NCBI GenBank assembly: GCA_019096065.1
Contig: JAGUCH010000002.1
Coordinates: 17,186,501-17,250,500 of the forward strand
DNA length: 64,000 nucleotides
Origin: Paracyclopina nana
Taxonomy: Eukaryota > Arthropoda > Copepoda > Cyclopoida > Cyclopettidae
Direction: 5' to 3'
Of the stretch, positions 23,443 through 33,029 are shown piece by piece. The position numbers and the translations under genes are program-made. The notes beneath the pieces are model-generated. The model worked only from the letters and a program-made list of their open reading frames with translations, had not been told where the DNA came from and made no database searches. The first letter of the stretch is position 1; each line of letters opens with the position of its first letter.

Positions 23443-23459
23443 AATAAAACGTTGTTTAT

Positions 23460-23959
23460 TACGAAAAATCGTGCATTCAGGTGTAGACGGATGACAACGC
23501 ATGGCACTCGGAGTATGTACAGGTGGAAGCCTAACAGGCCCCGCAGAAAGGACTTGTGTTTGGTTTCGATAAGCTCAAAGCCTTTGGTGGAGTAGAGATT
23601 CCTCGCCACTTGGTGGTGCTCAGTGGTGAGCAGTTCAACTGCGCAAAAATTTGCTATCGAGCAGTGGTTCGAAGTTATGCTGGCTAATGTAGCTCCAATG
23701 CCCTATCTTTGGTAGGGCTTCTTCATTGCCATCCTCCGCAGCCACGCCACCCTTCAAGGGGGCTCCCAAAGATCTGGATCGTTTTTAATGCCAACAGCAA
23801 CTTAGCCTATAAAAAATCAAGCATTCAGGTGTGGCAATGCTTGGCACTTGGTAGTCAACACTCCTAACAGGCCCCACAGAAAGGACTTGTGTTTTGGTTC
23901 AATTAGATCAAAGCATGTGATAGAGATTTCCTCTTGAGTAGTGCCCCAATGAAAAGTAA
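23460..23959 (-). pseudogene. Two truncated 3'-end copies of the NAT8-like gene
   Basis: Copy 1 (about 23465-23800) matches 23965-24290 of the parent: GCATGGCACTCGGAG, CTAACAGGCCCCGCAG and GGTGGTGCTCAGTGGTGAGC. Copy 2 (about 23817-23955) matches only the last ~140 bp and is more decayed. Both lie 3' of the parent in the same orientation and are broken by frameshifts and stops. Copy 1 begins about 20 bp after the POLR1E stop, so POLR1E transcripts may run into it. Confidence 0.85.
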
Positions 23960-24795
23960 TCAAGCATTCAGGTGAAGACGGGTGACAACGCATGGCACTC
24001 GAAGTCGATGCAGGTGGAAGCCTAACAGGCCCCACAGAAAGGACTTGCGCTTGGTTTCGATCAGCTCAAAGCCTTTGGTGGAGTAGAGATTCCTCGCCGC
24101 TTGGTGGTGCTCAGTGGTGAGCAGTTCAACAGCACGAAAATTCGCTCTCGAGCAGTGGTCCAAAGCTACGCTGGTCAATGCTGCTCCAATGCCCAATCTT
24201 CGGTAGGGCTTCTTCACTGCCATCCTCCGCAGCCACGCCACGCTTTGGGGGGGCTCCCGAAGGTCTGGATCGTTTTTTATGGCCACAGCGACAGATCCTA
24301 TGATTTCTCTTTTGCGGCCACTGCTCAGGGCTCGCTCCACTTCGGACAAATTCATTTGGTCGCCCCTGATCACTTGGATGTCAGGCGAGAGCTCATCGAG
24401 CATTTCGGCCACCCAAAATCCACACCTATTCTCCATGTACTCGCTCGTGATGTTGTTCAGGTCGTGGTGAGTGGTGGCAGCCTTGACAGCGTGTCCGATC
24501 CAGATGCTGATGTAGGTGATGACCACTACGATTGGGAATGCTAGCAGGCTGCAATTGAGAACTGATGGCATAATGATGATGACAAAAAGGGCAATACTAA
24601 CCTTTTGTACAGAGGAGTGCCAATGACGACAAAGAGAACGGCGGAAACGAGGAGAATCAGCTGAGCGATGATTTCTCGCCGGACAGTGGCGAAAAAGAAA
24701 GGCCACACTGTGGCCATGGTGGCTTGGTAAATCAGCTTTTTGATTTGGGGCTCATCGCCGTAGCGGTAGGTGCGAATGAGGACTCTACAAGGCAT
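23960..24795 (-). CDS. NAT8-like membrane GNAT N-acetyltransferase
   Basis: Exons are 24795-24602 and 24548-23960, giving 260 residues; the intron is 53 bp. The order fits the NAT8/CML family: a short N-terminal segment (MPCRVLIRTYRYGDEPQIKK, like family N-termini), a hydrophobic hairpin (IIAQLILLVSAVLFVVIG, then FPIVVVITYISIWIG), and the GNAT fold with the acetyl-CoA loop RRMAVKKPYRRLGIGAALTS. NAT8 members acetylate cysteine conjugates or lysines at the ER; the substrate here is unknown. The start codon lies inside the last codons of SCHIP1 in another frame, an 11-bp same-strand overlap. The N-terminal similarity supports this start, so a dicistronic transcript or a promoter inside SCHIP1 is implied. 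Two 3'-end copies lie downstream. Confidence 0.82.
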
Positions 24796-25845
24796 GTCTT
24801 TTCCGATTCAGCGACTGGGACAGATCATCGATGTCAACGAGCTGGCTGTCCTGTTCAATCTGAAAATTGCATGGAGTGAAGAAGAGTCACGTTTTGCCAA
24901 TTCTAAGTATACCTGTAGCTCGTCCTTCAAGAGCAGCTCCCTGACGAGCTCCTCGTTGAGTTGCTCGACCTTGGAGTGAAAATGGTTGACAATGACCTGA
25001 ATGGTCGCGAGGTTCATGCGCGTCAACGCCGCCTCAGAGAGACGGCCTTCGATGCTTTTGCCGATGAGTTTGTTGAAGGCGTTCGCCTCGATGAACCTTC
25101 TGTTGCGCTTCTCCAAGAGTAGCTTGCGCCGTGCAATGTCTTGACATTGGGCTAATTGGCTGGCCACGTGGGCAGAATCGTTGACGTCCTCGTCGCCAAT
25201 AACGGCGTTGGCAATCGACACGAACTCCGACCGCGAGCGCGTCAACTTTTGCTGCGAAAACTCCTCATCGTCGCAGTCGTCCTCCTCGCTAATCTCGTTG
25301 ATGTAGCACACCTCAAGATCGGTGTTGTTGGCCCTCTTCGAGTTTCTTGGCAGGGAGTCAAAGTTGTCAGCGGTGAATGCGAGCTTTTTGCGAATCTCCT
25401 CTCGCGTGTTTCTGCTGCTGCTATCCTTGATGGAAGAAGAGCCCTCGATCACTTTGATGAATCTCTCGACGACAGTTGCATCCTGGGCAGTTGGCGGCAA
25501 GCCAGCATCATCATCATACCCTAGCTGCTGGTCCTCTTCGTCGACTTGGTGAGCGGCTGTGCTCTTGTACAGATACTTGCCACTGCCACCGCAAGAAGGC
25601 TTTTGGTTGTTGTTGCTGCCACTGCTCAGAGGGAAGACGGGAAGACTGGTGCTCTTGGGCACCGAGGCCTGGGGAGGACGCCGCCAAAAACTGGTGGGAC
25701 GGAAGCCAAACGAGCTGGTCACATAGGCCTTGGACTCCTGGGCGAACTTCCCGAGCTCATAATTGATGTCCGAGATGCGTGCCTCTTCTAATTTGGCCTG
25801 GAGCGAGCTAAACACACTGCCGAACTTGGGCATGCTGCTTCTCAT
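24785..25845 (-). CDS. SCHIP1: Schwannomin-interacting protein 1 homologue
   Basis: Exons are 25845-24913 and 24859-24785, giving 335 residues. The N-terminal two thirds are low-complexity and acidic (EISEEDDCDDEEF). The C-terminus holds the conserved SCHIP-1 coiled coil: LTRMNLATIQVIVNHFHSKV, EQLNEELVRELLLKDELQ, then in exon 2 IEQDSQLVDIDDLSQSL. SCHIP1 binds the NF2 product merlin (schwannomin) and, in Drosophila, works with the Hippo pathway and Tao kinase at the cell cortex. The last codons, reading ...KRHAL and stop, contain the ATG of the following acetyltransferase gene. The start faces the zinc-finger gene across a 378-bp divergent region. Confidence 0.88.
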
Positions 25846-26223
25846 GAGCCATCTTCATTATTGTTTCACTCTTGCCAATCGCCGTCATTCACACACCAGA
25901 ATCACAAGATCGATTTTCTCCTCGGATTTTGACAGCTGAAAATAAAGCCAGCGTTACTCGGTTTTGTTTTGGTTGTTTGCCCTATGACGGTTTGGCGAGA
26001 AATCGACTGATGTAGAAAATAAAAAATGCATTAAGCCATTTAAAAATATCGTCAAGTGAAGTGGAGTTAAAAACAAAAACAGGCATAATTCTGATGATAG
26101 AATAAATGACTTTTGATTTACAACTGAAGTTGGCGCTTTTTCAACCCATATAGTCTGGTTGCTCTGAGATCCGAAATGAAAACAAAAGAATCAAAACTGA
26201 TCAAAAGATGAGAAATGTGAATA
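25846..26223. promoter_or_regulatory. Divergent intergenic region SCHIP1 / zinc-finger gene
   Basis: 378 bp between opposite start codons, AT-rich, with no coding sequence or repeat recognised. A shared promoter is inferred from spacing only. Confidence 0.4.
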
Positions 26224-28674
26224 ATGGAAGCGGCTGAAGAGAAAGATGATGAGCATCTCTGCATCTCTTGCCGAAAAGTCATTTCGGGGCTGGAAGCGTA
26301 CGTGGCTCATCGGACGCAGTGTTGCCGCTCCTCAACAACAGTGGAAGCTGAAGAGGACTTTGAAAACTTGCCCAATGACAAGCCGAGCGAAATCAGTCAG
26401 ATCGACTTTGGCGATGGATTCTCCACTGCCACGGATGCGCTCGCCTCGGAAGCGGCCTTCATGGAAAACATTGGCCTCTACCTCAATCCGAGGCCGGCTC
26501 TGACGAGCACCATCAGCAGAGTGGCAACAAAGCATGATTCCCGCGACGGCATCGACTTGCTCATGTGGAACAGCGAGGATTGCGAGAATCATGAGGTCAT
26601 CACGCCGAAGCCCAAGCAGCAGCAGCAGCAAAGTCTGCTCTCCTTCCTGAACAAATCGGGGGGCAAGTCCGATGAGAGGATTGACCAAAGTGGAGGATTC
26701 AACACTGTCAAGTGGAGGCTCTGGAATCCTGACAGCGAAAACAACGACTTGTGGAACGACATTCTGTCGAGCGCTGCGGCTGCAGCCGGAGATCTCTACC
26801 TTGAGGCAGACATGGAGTTCATCAGTCCAGAGGCTTCTGGCAACGAGTCTTCTGGAAGAAGGAGGACTTCGGCTTTTTATTGCAAGCCATGCAACCGCTC
26901 GCTGTGCAGCAAGGATGCCTTTTATCGACACACGCTGTCAGAGCTGCATTTCAAGCGGGCGGCCACTGACCAGGATGAGCCTAAACATCAAATTCGGGAA
27001 GTCAACAAGGCTGAAAATAAGCGTGAGACAATAGCTCGCAATGAAGGAGATGATTTGAAGTGTCCCACGTGCGGGGCGCACGTTCCCATGGGCTATGGGA
27101 AGCATTTGGTGTCCCACTTCCACCACCATCGATCCCTCGGGCATCCCATGCAGCAGAACTTGGTCCTCAGCCACATTGAAGACATTGTTCGAGAGGCTCC
27201 CTTTCAGTGTCGACCTTGCAGGTTTTACTGCAACTGGAGCCACTACTTTGAGCGCCATTGGCAGGAGGTCCACTGCCAAAACTCTGGAGCCAACTTTTGG
27301 TGCTCATCTTGCCAGGTGGTTTGCCCCAGCGAGGAGTCCATGCTGGAGCACTTGCTCAGCGAAAACCACTACGAAATTTCGCTCATGATCAACCGGTGCG
27401 TGCCTATTGTCATCCGTCAAATTCAAGTGCATGTGTGCTCTCTGTGTCAGCGGAGCTTCCGCCTCGGATTTGGCCTGCTGCGCCACATGAGAAACTGCCA
27501 CGGAAGCAAAGACTTCCAATTGCCAATGACGAGTCAGCAAATGATGAGGTGCCGCAAGTGTGGGTATGCGGCGCAGAGCAAGAAAAGCATGTCGGATCAC
27601 ATCTTTTGGGCCCACAGAGAGAAAAGGAGGAAAAGCTTCACTTGCGTGCCATGTCGTCGCCAATTCACGACCAGGATAGCCGCTCAAAGGCACAAGAACT
27701 CCCAGTGCCATCATGGCAAGGTGTCAAAGGACAATCCTCAAGTTTGCCACATTTGTGGCCTCGGTTACGAGGATGCCTCCTCGCACTTCCTCGAGATGCA
27801 CCCCGAAGAGGCCAGCCAGTGTTGCGTTTGTGGGCAGTGCTTCGCTTTGGCCCAACAGCTGAGCGCGCACGTGCGCAAAAAAGGCTGCAGTGATGATTCC
27901 GCACCCAAAGTTCTGGAAGGAATCCCGTGCACTCTTTGCCACTTTCGAGGCAAAAGCCAAAGCTTGCTCATGCTCCACGTGGCCACCGTGCATGGCTCTG
28001 CGAACAAGTTGTCATGCCCAGTGTGCAACGACGCGAGTGACTTTTCATCACGTGCCAAACTTTTGCACCACCTTCTGGCCCACGATGCCAATGTCTCGCG
28101 ATGCTCCAGGTGCTACGCCCTCTTTCCCTACGCCTCATCAGCGCTCAACCACGTGTGCTCTGGAGTTGGGAAAAAGCACTATTGCTGTCCCAAATGTGCC
28201 TACGTCGCGACGAAAGCCTCCTCCCTCAAAAGCCACTTGCTGGTGCACAGTGAGCAACGCACGTTTTTGAGCTGCGCGCACTGCTCCGAGTTTACGTGCA
28301 CTCGGCAGTCTGAGCTGCAGCGACACATCCAAAAGCATCGAAATGCATCGTCATCGGTGCTCAAGTGCGACGTGTGCCAATACTCGACGCACTCGAGGCA
28401 GCACTTGAGTCGACACCTCAAAACTGTCCACTGCTCTCAAGGAGAAACCAAAAAGTTCCACTGCCGCCTCTGCTCCTACTCCTCCTCGGGACTGGACAAC
28501 TTGAGGAAGCACATTTTGAAAACCACCAAACATCCTGGTGCCAGTGTCTACACATGCTCGGACTGCGGCCTGCAGACCAACTCCCAGCTGGATTTCCGAT
28601 CCCATTATCTCAGGGCTCACCCGCAACTCAACGCCGAGGAAATGGTGTCGCACTACTTCGATCCACGAAAATGA
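26224..28674 (+). CDS. Multi-C2H2 zinc-finger protein
   Basis: A single exon of 816 residues, ATG to TGA, with no frame break. An N-terminal C2HC-like finger (LCISCRKVISGLEAYVAH) is followed by about 16-17 C2H2 fingers from about residue 220 to the end. Examples are FYCKPCNRSLCSKDAFYRH, YCCPKCAYVATKASSLKSH and LKCDVCQYSTHSRQHLSRH. Linkers are irregular rather than TGEKP, so it is not a KRAB/ZAD-style array. It has features of large fingers-only nuclear regulators such as the ZNF407/ZNF142 type, but I cannot assign an orthologue. It is probably a nuclear DNA-binding factor. The lack of introns contrasts with its neighbours. Confidence 0.85.
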   Translation: MEAAEEKDDEHLCISCRKVISGLEAYVAHRTQCCRSSTTVEAEEDFENLPNDKPSEISQIDFGDGFSTATDALASEAAFMENIGLYLNPRPALTSTISRVATKHDSRDGIDLLMWNSEDCENHEVITPKPKQQQQQSLLSFLNKSGGKSDERIDQSGGFNTVKWRLWNPDSENNDLWNDILSSAAAAAGDLYLEADMEFISPEASGNESSGRRRTSAFYCKPCNRSLCSKDAFYRHTLSELHFKRAATDQDEPKHQIREVNKAENKRETIARNEGDDLKCPTCGAHVPMGYGKHLVSHFHHHRSLGHPMQQNLVLSHIEDIVREAPFQCRPCRFYCNWSHYFERHWQEVHCQNSGANFWCSSCQVVCPSEESMLEHLLSENHYEISLMINRCVPIVIRQIQVHVCSLCQRSFRLGFGLLRHMRNCHGSKDFQLPMTSQQMMRCRKCGYAAQSKKSMSDHIFWAHREKRRKSFTCVPCRRQFTTRIAAQRHKNSQCHHGKVSKDNPQVCHICGLGYEDASSHFLEMHPEEASQCCVCGQCFALAQQLSAHVRKKGCSDDSAPKVLEGIPCTLCHFRGKSQSLLMLHVATVHGSANKLSCPVCNDASDFSSRAKLLHHLLAHDANVSRCSRCYALFPYASSALNHVCSGVGKKHYCCPKCAYVATKASSLKSHLLVHSEQRTFLSCAHCSEFTCTRQSELQRHIQKHRNASSSVLKCDVCQYSTHSRQHLSRHLKTVHCSQGETKKFHCRLCSYSSSGLDNLRKHILKTTKHPGASVYTCSDCGLQTNSQLDFRSHYLRAHPQLNAEEMVSHYFDPRK

Positions 28675-28732
28675 AATATAGCACTATGCCAAGGCCAATG
28701 GAGCCAATCCTTTGGAGATTTCAACGCGCAAT

Positions 28733-29118
28733 AAGGCAAAGGCGTAAAGTTGATAGATTCGCAGCGCCATCTACCCCGGCAACTTGAGCAAGTACATTTG
28801 GCATGTCTGCGCTACATAGATGATCGAAGATTGGCAATTGTTTGGCTTTTGCAGCGCTTGAGCTGAAAACTTCATTTACATGGCATAATACACATGTGAA
28901 GTGGCACTCTTTCAAGCCATAAAATGATATGCGTCTTATGCGAATTTTCAAGCTTTTAATTGTTGGTACCAAATTTTCCAAGCCTGCCGACTCCGGTCGG
29001 CAGATCAAACTGCCATGAGTAATCCCTTGATGAGTTTTCGCCTGACAGTTTTTCCAAGATTACTTGCTCAAAAAGCGCCATCTGTCGAAAAAGTGTGTCC
29101 CTCCACTGGCTTATAGAT
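28733..29118 (-). mobile_element. TAAGCC-family MITE between zinc-finger and CPAP3 genes
   Basis: AATAAGGCAAAGGCGTAAAG at the left and GTCCCTCCACTGGCTTA at the right, with both AGATGGCGC landmarks in reverse. The rest of 28675-29352 holds the 3' flank of the zinc-finger gene and presumably the CPAP3 promoter. Confidence 0.85.
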
Positions 29119-29352
29119 ACGGTCCTTGAACTTAAACTTGGGCGTTATCTCATTGCTAAAAGCGGCCAGTGAACCCGATGATCATTTGAGGAAGTTGTGC
29201 TACGTATCATGGAGCGCGCTTTGCGCCACCACTTTCCCACTGTGCACCATTGACCATGAGGTGCGCTGCTGCAGGTTGTTCCTGGCTTCATCAGCTGTAG
29301 ACTGCAGCAGTGTCACTTCCAGAGCCTTTGAGTGAAGGCCAGACAAATCATC

Positions 29353-32300
29353 ATGCTTCTCCTCGCCTTTCTTCTCCTGGCGCCCCTGCTCTCTTACTGC
29401 CCAGGTGATTAATTACTTAATTGATGACATAATTACCTTCCATAACTTCCTTCTGCAGAGCCGTGCCACGCGGTGGACTACGAGTACTACGAGTACTACG
29501 ACGACGAGGGCGATCTCCCACCCGCCAAAAATGATGCTGCTCAAGCTGAAGACAAACCGGACTATGACATCAGCGAGCTCGTCAAGGCGTGGAAAGAGTA
29601 CATTCGCGAAAAAGCGGAGAACGACAATGACAACGAGCGGCGGCAGCCTCAAAAGTCCCAGCAACGACAAAAGAGGCCTCGTCCAGTCCCTGAGTATGAA
29701 GACTACGAATGCGAGCCCCGATCAGAGTCCTACCGCTATCCAGATCCCGAGCAATGTGACAAGTAAGCTATATAGGTGTAGAAATAAGCCAGTGGAGGTA
29801 CACACTTTTTCGACAGATGGCGCTTTTTGAGCAAGCATTCTTGGAGAAACTGTCGGCGTGACACTTGTCACGTGATTACGGTATGAAATTTGATTGGCTG
29901 ATCTGTGGGTTATAGATACGGTTTCAATGATGAAAAGCTTGGAAATTTGCATGAGACGCATATCCTTTAATGGCTTGTAAGGGTGCCATTTCACATGTGG
30001 ATTATGCCATGTAAGTGAAGTTTTCAGCTCAAGCGGTCCCAAAGCCAAACAATGGCCAATCTTCGACAATTAATGTAGCGCAGCCATGTCAAATGTACTT
30101 GCTCAAGTTGTCAGGCTAGATGGCGTTGCGAATCTAGATGCTTTACGCCTTATATCTTATAACCAATTTGTAATTACGTTTGAAGGTACTACGAGTGCAA
30201 TATCAAGGGAGAGGAGAGTGAAAAACTGTGCCCCGATGGGCTGATGTTTGAAGAGAAGGGCCAGCATTGTGACTACCCTTCCAAAGTCGTTTGTGGCAAC
30301 AGAACCAAACTTCGTAAGCAGTTTAAGGAATATGATGATGATGATCAATACTTGTCCCTTTTTCAGAGCCGCCTCAGCCCACCAAAAATTGCCCCAGAGC
30401 CAACGGGTTTTTTGCCTGGCCAGCCGAGGAGTCTTGCCAGAAATTCTGGGATTGCAGGGGCGGAACCTCGTACTTGCAGGTGTGCCCCGAGGGCGTGATT
30501 TTCGACATGAAAGTCGACTCCTGCGTCACGCCCGACCAAGCGGTGCGAGACGAGTGCAGGGCGGAAAAGTTTCTCAAATACGATTGCCCGACCTATTCGG
30601 ATGAGGAGTAAGTCACCAAGCTAAACATTATATACCTATACTAATGCCCTACCAGAAATTTTCCCAAGTTTACTGAAAGTTATTGGAACAGGTTAGCACT
30701 CCTTCCTTTTACCCAGGTTGAGTTTATGTCGATATGTAACATCAACTGCCTTACCACCTATGTAAAAAAAATCGAAGGTGATATTGAACATTTGTGTTTT
30801 CAATTTTATTTAGGCGTCTAGGCGTTTAATGTTTAATAATGACGTTAACTCAATGTTGATAAAACGTGCAAGTTTCACTGAGGGCTATTTTGGCGTTTGA
30901 GGACTCAGAATTTTCCAAAGTTTTCTTAATATGATTGGGATGTTTTTGCACTCCTTCGTTTTGCCCAGGTTGAGTTTATGTCGTTGTGTAACATTAACTG
31001 CCTTACCACCTATGTAAAAAAATTCAAAGGTGACACTGAAAATTGGTGTTTTCAATTTTAATTAGCTGTCAAGGCATTTAATGTTGCATAATGACATAAA
31101 CTCTATGTTGAAGAAACTATGCAAAAATGATACTGTAAATTAAACTTTTGAATTCCACTATTAAATGTGACGTAGACTATTTGTCGATAAAACATTAACG
31201 CTACACTGAGTGTGATTTTGGCGAATGAGGACTCTGAATTTCTGGTTGGGTTGGAAGCTTCTAGCACAAAGGAATTGTGTATGACATTTGTCCGAATCAA
31301 AGGTTTTGGGCTTTTTATTTTTTCACCAGGATTTGAAGACCGAACTGGAGATTTTGACAATTTTGTATTAACTTGCATTTGGAGCAATTACAACTTTCTG
31401 AATCTCAATCAGTAAATGGACGTTTCAAGTCTAATCACCTGAATTTGCAGATATCGTTGCTAAAGCTTTTCAGCAATTATTCGTCGATTCGACCTTAATA
31501 TTTCGATCTTATTGCCACCTCCCCTTCACTCACGACTGCGTACGATGTTGTTTGACAGCTTTAGCTTCATTAAGCCACGTAACCGAACGCATTTTGCTGC
31601 TGCCCACATAATACCGTAACCACACCGTAACAAGCCAGATTTATTGCACTTAATTATCAAATAACTACATTTACGCTTTCAAGGATGGGAAGCTCCAGTT
31701 TTTAGACCGATTTCATTGCTAGCATATTGGCTTTGAAAAAGTCTTAAGCAAACTTTCATCCATTTTGCTAGGTGATTTTTTGGATAAGTATGAATATTTC
31801 ATTAAAGCAGTTCCCCACCAGATGTTGCCAAAAAAAAAATTAACTAAGCAATTTTTACATTAATCTAAGAATTATTATAAGGAAATTTCATTTTTAAGCC
31901 ATGAGAGATTATTATACTGGGAAAAGGCTATATGGTAAAAGGCTATATGGTAAAAGGCTATATGGTGAAAGGCTAATTGTTGAAAAGCTCATTGGCTAAT
32001 GCTCTTAAGTCCTCAAGAGACCTTTTAAAATTGGGTCAAAAATCGACTTGAAAAATTGGAACTATAAAGCTTCTCTTTTCTTTTGCAGAACTCTCCGCTT
32101 TGGCAATCACGACCGGCTTCCAGATCCGGATAACTGCCAAAAGTTCTACTCTTGTCTCCGGGATGGTCAGCCAAGGCTCGGAGTCTGTCCGAGGAAGACA
32201 GTCTTCAACAATGCCACAGGTCTCTGCGACGACCCCAAAGCTGTACCGAGCTGGTGCGTTCAATGAAGAATTTTTTTAATCATTTTAACTACAAATTTCC

Positions 32301-32368
32301 GTTTCAGCACGGACTTTTGGAAGGACAAGGAAGAGGCCGAATTCCTCGACTACTACGATTATACCTAA
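29353..32368 (+). CDS. CPAP3/obstructor-type chitin-binding cuticle protein
   Basis: Exons are 29353-29404, 29459-29762, 30186-30313, 30367-30607, 32089-32253 and 32308-32368; phases close to 316 residues. Exon 1 encodes a signal peptide (MLLLAFLLLAPLLSYC). An acidic, Tyr-rich and charged linker leads to three type-2 chitin-binding (CBM14/peritrophin-A) domains with the six-cysteine spacing. The first spans exons 2-3 (PDPEQCDKYYECN), the second is in exon 4 (EESCQKFWDCRGG), the third in exons 5-6 (PDPDNCQKFYSCL). Three domains plus a signal peptide define CPAP3/obstructor proteins, which organise chitin in the exoskeleton or tracheae. The extended linker before domain 1 is unusual for the family. 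Introns 2 and 4 are enlarged by MITEs; the others are about 53 bp. Confidence 0.92.
29786..30152 (+). mobile_element. TAAGCC-family MITE in CPAP3 intron 2
   Basis: AATAAGCCAGTGGAGGTACA to CTTTACGCCTTAT, occupying 367 of the intron's 423 bp (29763-30185). Confidence 0.85.
30649..31250. mobile_element. CCCAACC-family element in CPAP3 intron 4
   Basis: Ends CCTACCAGAAATTTTCCCAA and GAATTTCTGGTTGGG. The internal core (TTATGTCG...ACATTAACTGCCTTACCACC) is duplicated. The rest of the 1,481-bp intron is AT-rich with a short AAAGGCTATATGGT tandem at about 31923-31975. Confidence 0.65.
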
Positions 32369-32439
32369 ATAAGAAGGAGAGAGCTTCTCCAATGATCAGA
32401 GACCGGCGGCTGTAAATTAACCAATTCGATTTGGAGCAA

Positions 32440-32950
32440 AAATATATTACTCATTCTAGTCACACATGTCAACTGCATAATCTCAGCCGGGAATAATGAT
32501 TGTTCCTTCTGCGGACATCAAGGTCGATGTTGGGTGGGGCATGGCCATTTTAGGCTTTTTAGCATCAATCAAGGATTGAGCCACATCCATCCATACCTTG
32601 TCATCCAGGTTGGCAAGCAGCTCAAGCTCGAGGCGGCAGCCAATGTCGTTGAAGATTTTGGCCTTGAGTCTGGAGCCAGAGGTGAGCCTTCGGAACTCTT
32701 CAATGACCTCGCGCGGCCACTTGTCTCCTGGCTTTCCTCCAAATGGGACAACATTGGCCAGGGAGCATTCGATGGCTTGAAAAGGGAGTAGCTAACAAGA
32801 AAAACAAGCTAGCCTTTTGGATTCTTGAGTCTGGTGCCAGGGGTGATCCTTCAGAACTTTTCATCGACCTCACATGGCCACTGGTCTCGCCGCTTTCCTC
32901 CATATGAGACAACATTGGCGAGGGATCATTTGATGCATACAACCAGAAAC
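32440..32950 (-). pseudogene. Two 3'-end copies of the Tudor gene
   Basis: Copy 1 (about 32440-32795) matches about 32990-33320 of the Tudor gene (CATAATCTCAGCCGGGAATA versus CATAATCTCAACCGGGAATA, CTTGTCATCCAGGTTGGCAA). Copy 2 (about 32815-32950) matches a shorter internal part. Both lie 3' of the parent in the same orientation and are too short to encode a Tudor domain. They fill the gap to CPAP3. Confidence 0.85.
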
Positions 32951-33029
32951 CGTTGAGCGTAAATGAACCAATTCGATTTTGCTCATAAATATATTACTCA
33001 TTCTGGTCACATATGTCGACTGCATAATC

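Noticed and set aside
26246-28787. Additional genes antisense to the zinc-finger gene
   Set aside because: Overlapping frames lack motifs; the 816-codon frame has regular C2H2 spacing throughout.
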